Shown: positions 33,050 through 38,589 of the stretch, in pieces | Position numbering within the stretch: position 1 is the first letter of the stretch | Layout: each line of letters starts with the position of its first letter | NCBI GenBank assembly: GCA_030372945.1 | Contig: JAUCQD010000173.1 | Span: forward strand, 1-38,589 | DNA length: 38,589 nucleotides | Source of the DNA: Methanothrix sp. | Lineage (GTDB): Archaea; Halobacteriota; Methanosarcinia; Methanotrichales; Methanotrichaceae | Direction of reading: 5' to 3' | Notes under the pieces: generated by a model | What the model was told of the DNA's origin: nothing | Seen by the model: only the letters and a program-made list of their open reading frames with translations | Database searches by the model: none | Made by a program: the position numbers and the translations under genes

Positions 33050-36000
33050 GGCTGCTCAGAGTAGTATTAACCATAGCGGTTTTGACCAGTGCAATGCTTC
33101 TTGCAGCCGCTGATCTGGAACGCGGTGTGAAAGGTGATGTAGACGATCTGATCCTGGTAGGTGCGTACGACTGGCATGCATCAGTTGCAGCCACGCCACT
33201 TGCCATTTGGTCTGATGACAACAAGACCATCACGAAAACGCTGTTGATTCTGCCAAAGGACGTAAACGCCGGCGATAGAAATGGCTGGGTCGAAGAGAGC
33301 GATCTGGATAAATATGGAGCCTCAGCCATACTGGGCACATTCAAAGCAGCCAATGTCACGGCCATCACAATTCACGGTGAAGGAGATCAGGTCAAGGCAC
33401 TGGTGGAGGCAGCTCATAAGAATGGGATGAGTGCATATGTTACTGCATCTCTGGAGATTCCTCTGATCTCAGAGCCCCAGACGAATGAGATTGAGGCTGT
33501 GCCAGAGGCAAAGGCTGCGCTCCTCGCAGAGGCCGGCCTGAAAGGCGCAACTCCAGATGAGTCACGAATAGATCCGAGCTGGTTGCAGGTTGCCAATCCC
33601 GAGACTGGAGGCAATGCGAGTTACTTTTGTCCTGCCAATTCAGAGGTGCGGGATTATCTCTACAACAAGATCGAGGCTTTGATTGACGACTATAAAGTCG
33701 ATGGTGTGGTGCTTTACAAATTCGGATTCCAGGATGAGAATTACTGCTTTTGCGACGTCTGCAAAGAGAAGTTCTACAAGGACACAGGCATTGACATCAC
33801 TAGAGTCAAAGCCAACAGCTACAACCTTGATCGGTGGAACAGGTGGAAGCAGGAACAGATCTTGCAGATCGTTGATGAATCCAAAAACATAACATCCGAT
33901 TTGGGTCCGGTGAAGCTGGGCGTTGCTGTAGACAATCCCTTTGATCGCAATCAAGGATACAATTACGCAGAAATAGCCAAGAAGGTCGACTTTACCTTTA
34001 TCACACCTCTCTCTGCCCAGGATGCACAACTTGCAGCAAGCATGAGCAATAAGCCAACCTATGTCAGGCTGAGCGATGACTACGTGGGCTACGTCCTCTC
34101 CACTCAAAATGTGGATGGTGCCGTAAGGTACATCGAGGACCTCACCAAAGCTGGAATCAAAGGAGTGGCCTTTGAATACGATGTAGTTTATACGCCCCTG
34201 TGGTCAGAGCTGGAGCCTCCATCATCAGCGGCTCGCTGGCTGATTCAGCAACTGGGCGGAAGATCGCTTGCAATTGGCAATGTATCCTGGAAGAGCGACA
34301 CAAAGCTGGAAGCCAACAACAGTTATGATATGGCAGAGAAGATCAGCCGCTACTGGAAGAGTTCACCGGGAACAGTGATAGTGGGCGAAAACTACAGCGC
34401 AGCTTTGCAGGCAGCCCCAATTGCATCCTATCTCAACTGGCCATTGCTCTTTGTGAATGACGAGCTCCCCGAGGAGACAGCGACGGCACTTAGGCGCCTC
34501 AGTGCGAAGGAGGTTGTGATAGTAGGTCCTGTCTCGGAGAAGGTGAGACAGAACCTGACGGAGATGAATATAACCATTCTGAATGGCAACGCCGAGCTCC
34601 TGATCAAAGAGATGAAGGATAGGGGCCAAAGTCCTGATATGGTGGTCATGACCAACTCGCATGACCTGTCACTGCTGCCCCCCTCGCCTGATCCTGTGGT
34701 CGAACGTGCCTATGTCGAGGATCTTCAAGTTAGAACTGAGGCGAGCCCGGGCCAAATTCCGGCAGAGGAGCTTGGTGAGATAGTCAGGCTCAATGTAACT
34801 CTTACAAACACAGGCTCAAAGGACCTGACAAGCGTACGCCTGATGGACATATTCCCAATGGGAAGGCTCATCAAATGGCCCAGAGCAAGTAAGGGTGAAG
34901 TGAATGTTACTGATCCGTATACGGGATTGCCGACGGACGCTAACAGCGCATTCCTCAATGGGTCATTGCTACGCTGGAATCTGGTCAGGCTTAGGCCGGA
35001 AGAGTCTGCCACTTTGAACCTTGAGGTCGAGTTCTTGTATCCTATGGACTCTGGCTGGAAGCAGCGCCTGGATACCGGCGCGACTGCGGCCTACGAGGGA
35101 TTTTCCTATAACCACACGCTCGAGAATACTGATGACTGGCCAGTTGTCAATCTGACCTATCCCACATGGATCTACTCTGGCAGAGCAAACATATCATGGA
35201 ACCTCGACAAAGATGCAAGTTACACATCACTAAACCTATACAGCCCTGATGGAAGGGAAGGCAGCGTTGAGATCACAGATATTGCGCCGGACAAGCTTTA
35301 CAATCTGAGAGTGCAGCTCCTGACGCCAGGGGTCTGGAAGTTCAACATAGAGGCAGGAGATGGATATACCCACAGAACTGAGAATTATAGCATCGATGTG
35401 CGGTCGAACACAGATCCTGTGAACATAACTGCCTTCAGCCATACCAAAGTGCCAAGATTGTCGATGGTCGCATCTCAAGCAGCTTCAGCTCACAAGGCCC
35501 TGCTGCTGGATGTGGCCAAGGATCCACAACAGATAGATCCCTTAAACGAGGAGGCATCACTAAACCAGAAGGTCGATGACCTAGAGCTCTCGCCCAAATA
35601 CCTGATGGTTGTGGGGGATCCAGGGTCAATGCCGTTCATATCCACAGGCCTTGTCCAGAAATTGACAAGCGTCATGGAGTATGAGATCTACAGGGACTAT
35701 CAACTGCCCGAGGAATTCGACAATTACAGCAATGTGGCTGTAGGTAGAATCATGGGACTTTCCGTTTATGATGCATCTCAGCTCCTAGCCCGTACCCTGG
35801 CATATGATCGTCTAAGTGGTTCCTGGAAGAGCAACGGCCTTGTCATATCTTCGCCGCCTCTCTCATATCCCCAGGCTCCGATTGCTGCAAGCATCAGAGA
35901 CTACCTGCAAGAAGCAGGGCTTGCTGTCAAAGATCTGCGATACGAAGAGGCTACATATCAGCAGGCTGTCTCGCAGATGAACAATGGTCAAAATATTGTG

Positions 36001-37392
36001 CATTTCGATCATCATGGCAATGAAGAATCATGGGCGCTGTCTGAGTGGTCGAGCATGGACCCGACTTTGACTGGTGCGCACGTAAGGGAGCTCGTCCTGT
36101 CGCCCCAGACCACTACATCATCGGCCTGCGTTACAGTGAACCTCAAGGGCTATTACCTCAACGTCAGCGGGACCAGGATGTACATACCCAAGAATATAGA
36201 GGACTCCATAGCCCTGGCATTCGTCCGGGCTGGCGCTGTAAATTATATTGGAGAATCTGCCTTATCCTGGATCTTCGTATCTGATGACTTCTTCAAGCAG
36301 TTCTATCAGTCTCTTGTTTTTGAGAACGCAACAGTTGGCCAAGCCCAGCTTGATGCAGACAACCTTTTCAAGCTTAAGTTCAGGGGGACTGAGAATCTAA
36401 AGGACATATCCAAATACGACGAAGAACTTCCCGACTGGGGAGAGACTGTGCAGCAGATGCTCAATCAAACAGCATACATGAACGTGATCATAGGGGACCC
36501 CAGCTTCCGGCCCAACCTTCCCAAATCTCCAGCTCTCCCTTACGCCACGGATGTCACGACTGCCAATGGCACAGCCAAGAACAAGACCACGCTGATGGCA
36601 TCTGTGACGCCAAAGAATGAGAGTGCGACAGACTGGATCTACTGGATAGAGACCGACAGCTCCTCCGGAGAGTTGAATCTCAATGCTCCCCCCGCTATCA
36701 TAGGCGAGGTGTCGCTGCCTAAAGACGCAGACAAGGTCGTCGTGAAAGAGATGGGCCTTGCGGTTTGGCATGATGAGATGATCGTCGGTGACCAAAAAAA
36801 AGTGATGTGGCCAATTGTTCGGCCACGGCTTGGTGAGACGAGGAGCTTCCAGATCGAATATGTTCTCGTCCCAGGCGAGGTTCAGGTGATTTGCGTCACT
36901 GCTGGCTGGAATGCAATCTCAGTCTACCTGAATCCAATTGACTCTTCGGCAAGCAAGTACCTGAAAAATAAGCCTTACAGGGGCATATTCTCAAGTGCTG
37001 CGAGCGGATGGTCATTCAGCACAAAGGATGCGGGCATGGTCAATGTCACGAAGTTCAAGCCTGGCGAAGGATACCTCATTGACAGCGCAGGGAACTTCAC
37101 CATGATGATCTCTGGCAAGCCTGTTGATCTGCCCTATCGCCTGGATCTGCATTCAGGATGGAATATGATCGGCCTGCCTGTGAACAGGACAGTGGGTATG
37201 AATAACATTACAGTAAATGCCGAGCATAAGAGATACACTTATCCTGAAGCAGTACAGAAGGGCCTGGTCTCTGCCTTTATCTGGAAGTATGAGGATGAGG
37301 GCTGGACGCACCTTGGAGAGAACGAGACACTTGAGCCTGGAAAGGCCTATTTGATCGAGGCCACGGGGGATGCCAAACTGGAGTTCCGCTAA
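33046..37392 (+). CDS. Giant secreted mosaic with gingipain (C25)-like peptidase domain
   Basis: A 1448-residue exported protein. The signal peptide is about 1-22. Residues about 35-400 look like a glycoside-hydrolase-type TIM barrel (VDGVVLYKFGFQDE, then CFCDVCKEKF). About 411-530 resembles cell-wall-binding repeat 2 (LPEETATALRRL, VVIVGPVSEKV). About 582-660 is a DUF11-like beta domain (NVTLTNTGSKDL). About 840-1160 resembles peptidase C25. Its HFDHHGNEESW (986-996) and SSACVT (Cys1028) fit the His/Cys dyad, followed by VRAGAVNYIGES. Two GWN-x-I repeats (about 1283-1362 and 1366-1448) form the C-terminus. The start is TTG 33046, overlapping the previous stop as TTGA; no membrane anchor is seen. 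Whether it is an active protease or a scaffold is unknown. Confidence 0.75.
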   Translation: MRLLRVVLTIAVLTSAMLLAAADLERGVKGDVDDLILVGAYDWHASVAATPLAIWSDDNKTITKTLLILPKDVNAGDRNGWVEESDLDKYGASAILGTFKAANVTAITIHGEGDQVKALVEAAHKNGMSAYVTASLEIPLISEPQTNEIEAVPEAKAALLAEAGLKGATPDESRIDPSWLQVANPETGGNASYFCPANSEVRDYLYNKIEALIDDYKVDGVVLYKFGFQDENYCFCDVCKEKFYKDTGIDITRVKANSYNLDRWNRWKQEQILQIVDESKNITSDLGPVKLGVAVDNPFDRNQGYNYAEIAKKVDFTFITPLSAQDAQLAASMSNKPTYVRLSDDYVGYVLSTQNVDGAVRYIEDLTKAGIKGVAFEYDVVYTPLWSELEPPSSAARWLIQQLGGRSLAIGNVSWKSDTKLEANNSYDMAEKISRYWKSSPGTVIVGENYSAALQAAPIASYLNWPLLFVNDELPEETATALRRLSAKEVVIVGPVSEKVRQNLTEMNITILNGNAELLIKEMKDRGQSPDMVVMTNSHDLSLLPPSPDPVVERAYVEDLQVRTEASPGQIPAEELGEIVRLNVTLTNTGSKDLTSVRLMDIFPMGRLIKWPRASKGEVNVTDPYTGLPTDANSAFLNGSLLRWNLVRLRPEESATLNLEVEFLYPMDSGWKQRLDTGATAAYEGFSYNHTLENTDDWPVVNLTYPTWIYSGRANISWNLDKDASYTSLNLYSPDGREGSVEITDIAPDKLYNLRVQLLTPGVWKFNIEAGDGYTHRTENYSIDVRSNTDPVNITAFSHTKVPRLSMVASQAASAHKALLLDVAKDPQQIDPLNEEASLNQKVDDLELSPKYLMVVGDPGSMPFISTGLVQKLTSVMEYEIYRDYQLPEEFDNYSNVAVGRIMGLSVYDASQLLARTLAYDRLSGSWKSNGLVISSPPLSYPQAPIAASIRDYLQEAGLAVKDLRYEEATYQQAVSQMNNGQNIVHFDHHGNEESWALSEWSSMDPTLTGAHVRELVLSPQTTTSSACVTVNLKGYYLNVSGTRMYIPKNIEDSIALAFVRAGAVNYIGESALSWIFVSDDFFKQFYQSLVFENATVGQAQLDADNLFKLKFRGTENLKDISKYDEELPDWGETVQQMLNQTAYMNVIIGDPSFRPNLPKSPALPYATDVTTANGTAKNKTTLMASVTPKNESATDWIYWIETDSSSGELNLNAPPAIIGEVSLPKDADKVVVKEMGLAVWHDEMIVGDQKKVMWPIVRPRLGETRSFQIEYVLVPGEVQVICVTAGWNAISVYLNPIDSSASKYLKNKPYRGIFSSAASGWSFSTKDAGMVNVTKFKPGEGYLIDSAGNFTMMISGKPVDLPYRLDLHSGWNMIGLPVNRTVGMNNITVNAEHKRYTYPEAVQKGLVSAFIWKYEDEGWTHLGENETLEPGKAYLIEATGDAKLEFR

Positions 37393-37401
37393 AAATTATT
37401 A

Positions 37402-37452
37402 TCCTCCGTGACTCTGTGGGATGTGCTGACTCAACCACAGGGGCACGGAGGA
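37402..37452. terminator. Long hairpin between convergent genes
   Basis: TCCTCCGTG (37402-37410) pairs with CACGGAGGA (37444-37452), and inside it CTGTGG (37414-37419) pairs with CCACAG (37435-37440). The two stems are separated by a symmetric three-base internal loop, leaving a 15-base apical loop. It lies between the 3' ends of two convergent genes, as a bidirectional 3'-end structure would. Confidence 0.55.
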
Positions 37453-37478
37453 GATGATTTATTCCCGGATCTTGCTCC

Positions 37479-38486
37479 CTATGCGGGCTTCGTCTCGCCC
37501 ACCTCCGATAGATGGCGTCCTGCATAAAGAATTGCGGCAAATCCCAAGCTCATGGAGATCAAAGAGATCAGTCCACCCACAAATGGCAGCAGGAACATGA
37601 TATTAAGTATCACGAAGCCTATAACAAAGAGGACCAAGTTGCCGTATTTGAGCTTCAGATGCTCGCCTATCCATTTTCCTAGGCTGTAGGAGACAAAGGT
37701 TCCTGTGAGCATAAGGGCTGCGGCGAACAGAAGTGCACCTATCAGGGCAATGGGTATGCCCACGACAGTTATGGCCACCAGCAGCATGGCTATGAATGTT
37801 GCGATCATCAGTACGAAGCCAACGGCGGTCTTCAGAACGGGAGAGCTCCTGATCTCTCGATCTACAGCCATAAAGATGCCTGGCAGATATCTGACCAGAA
37901 TCAGTCCCAGGATGAAGTAGCCTAGAACTGTGAGAAGGCCAAAGATGCTAACCATCTCTTCGGACTTTGCTCTCTCTTCCTTGTGATCCTCTACCTTGTA
38001 GAAGTTCACTTTTCCAGCAGAGCCCGTGTCGCTGAACTGCCTGGAGCTTACGGTCAGGGTGCCGTTGATCTGTCCTGCATTGAAAACGCTACTCCCAGCG
38101 ATCAGAGCATCGCGACCGATGGTCTTGCCAGGAAGGATGTTCACCTGGCCACCAGCAGCCACCAGATTGGTACCTATTTTGCCGCCCAGGTTAATGTTCC
38201 CGCCAGCAACCACAAGTTTTCCGCCTACATCTGAATTGATGTAAACCTGTCCTCCGGCTGCGAAGACATCCCCCTTCACAGGCGCATTGATGTTGAGCGT
38301 TCCTCCTGCGGCCACGACTGAATCCACCGGAGCATTGATGTTAACAATGCTGCCTGCCGCGAAGACATCGTCCTCTACAGGGGTATCTATGGAGACTGTC
38401 TCTCCAGAGAAGGTCTGCAATGCCTGGCCGCTGCAAGAGAGCAAGAGAAGAGCCAGCAAAAGAAAAATAATTGCATATAATTTCAT
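37479..38486 (-). CDS. Bactofilin-like beta-helix protein with polytopic membrane domain
   Basis: A 335-residue protein. A signal peptide or first helix (about 1-22) precedes a region of repeats with period about 17 residues. The repeats carry AAGG-type turns near 43, 59, 76, 93, 110 and 129 (DVFAAGGQVYIN, KLVVAGGNINLG, NLVAAGGQVNIL). This pattern is that of bactofilin or polymer-forming cytoskeletal beta-helices. A charged linker (KVEDHKEERAKSEE) leads to about five hydrophobic helices from 181 to 325. The export signal puts the helix outside the cell, unlike cytoplasmic bactofilins. I start at ATG 38486 (GGTGA upstream, signal peptide at the N-terminus) rather than 38519. Function unknown. 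Confidence 0.8.
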   Translation of the reverse strand: MKLYAIIFLLLALLLLSCSGQALQTFSGETVSIDTPVEDDVFAAGSIVNINAPVDSVVAAGGTLNINAPVKGDVFAAGGQVYINSDVGGKLVVAGGNINLGGKIGTNLVAAGGQVNILPGKTIGRDALIAGSSVFNAGQINGTLTVSSRQFSDTGSAGKVNFYKVEDHKEERAKSEEMVSIFGLLTVLGYFILGLILVRYLPGIFMAVDREIRSSPVLKTAVGFVLMIATFIAMLLVAITVVGIPIALIGALLFAAALMLTGTFVSYSLGKWIGEHLKLKYGNLVLFVIGFVILNIMFLLPFVGGLISLISMSLGFAAILYAGRHLSEVGETKPA

Positions 38487-38589
38487 CCCATTCACCGACA
38501 ACATCTGGGATCTTCTCAAATAAATAACCTATGTAGGTATGCTCGCCCGTTTAGCTCCTCATTCAGCCGAAATGTCTTGAGAGGAGAGC

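Noticed and set aside
38487-38519. Longer start (38519) for the beta-helix membrane protein
   Set aside because: It would place eleven polar residues ahead of the signal peptide; ATG 38486 has a GGTGA at proper spacing.
38516-38589. Possible C-terminal end of a further minus-strand gene at the right edge
   Set aside because: The frame is open for only about 23 codons up to the edge, which is expected by chance, and the residues match nothing I know.

Overview
The window reads as a chromosomal segment of a methanogenic archaeon of the Methanosarcinales, most likely a Methanothrix (Methanosaeta)-like organism. The evidence is the archaeal mevalonate-pathway cluster with isopentenyl phosphate kinase and type 2 IPP isomerase, an archaeal Lsm/L37e pair, a DUF2240 gene, a CobN homologue, TATA boxes with some probably leaderless starts, and many secreted N-glycosylation-rich surface proteins. 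The genus is inferred from gene content and a moderate GC content judged by eye; it is not proven. Gene density is high, with many ATGA or TTGA stop/start overlaps. I saw no tRNA or rRNA gene, CRISPR array, prophage or insertion sequence.

Region 1 (1-5500, + strand) is an isoprenoid lipid operon: the end of mevalonate kinase, isopentenyl phosphate kinase, IPP isomerase, an archaeal RNase J and geranylgeranyl diphosphate synthase. A secreted DUF4139-like protein follows. Region 2 (5600-10007, - strand) holds lsm, rpl37e (55 codons, easily missed), purF, argS and a secreted PEGA-like protein. Region 3 (10100-13999, + strand) is a tight six-gene directon: PUA protein, polytopic membrane protein, small membrane protein, adenosine-specific-kinase family protein, dihydroorotase and small heat shock protein. 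Region 4 (18890-14004, - strand) is a CobN-type chelatase large subunit followed by a radical SAM/SPASM enzyme. Upstream of cobN lies an 815-bp AT-rich non-coding stretch with three 12-bp tandem repeats. Region 5 (19706-22252, + strand) has an orphan secreted protein, RNase HII and a class V aminotransferase.

Region 6 (22386-27657, + strand) is the most interesting part. Four genes are coupled without gaps: a secreted protein with four Ig-like repeats, a membrane-anchored extracellular protein, a five-helix membrane protein and a divergent FtsZ/tubulin-superfamily GTPase. The layout suggests a cytoskeletal filament coupled through the membrane to surface proteins, that is, a candidate membrane-remodelling or envelope machine. 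Region 7 (31359-27663, - strand) holds DUF2240, a small conserved-looking protein and two head-to-tail radical SAM enzymes with B12-binding-type N-termini. Region 8 (31469-37392, + strand) encodes two coupled surface proteins: one with NEW3-like and cell-wall-binding-repeat-like parts, and a 1448-residue mosaic with a gingipain (C25)-like His/Cys domain. Region 9 (38486-37479, - strand) is a signal-peptide protein with bactofilin-like beta-helix repeats followed by about five membrane helices.
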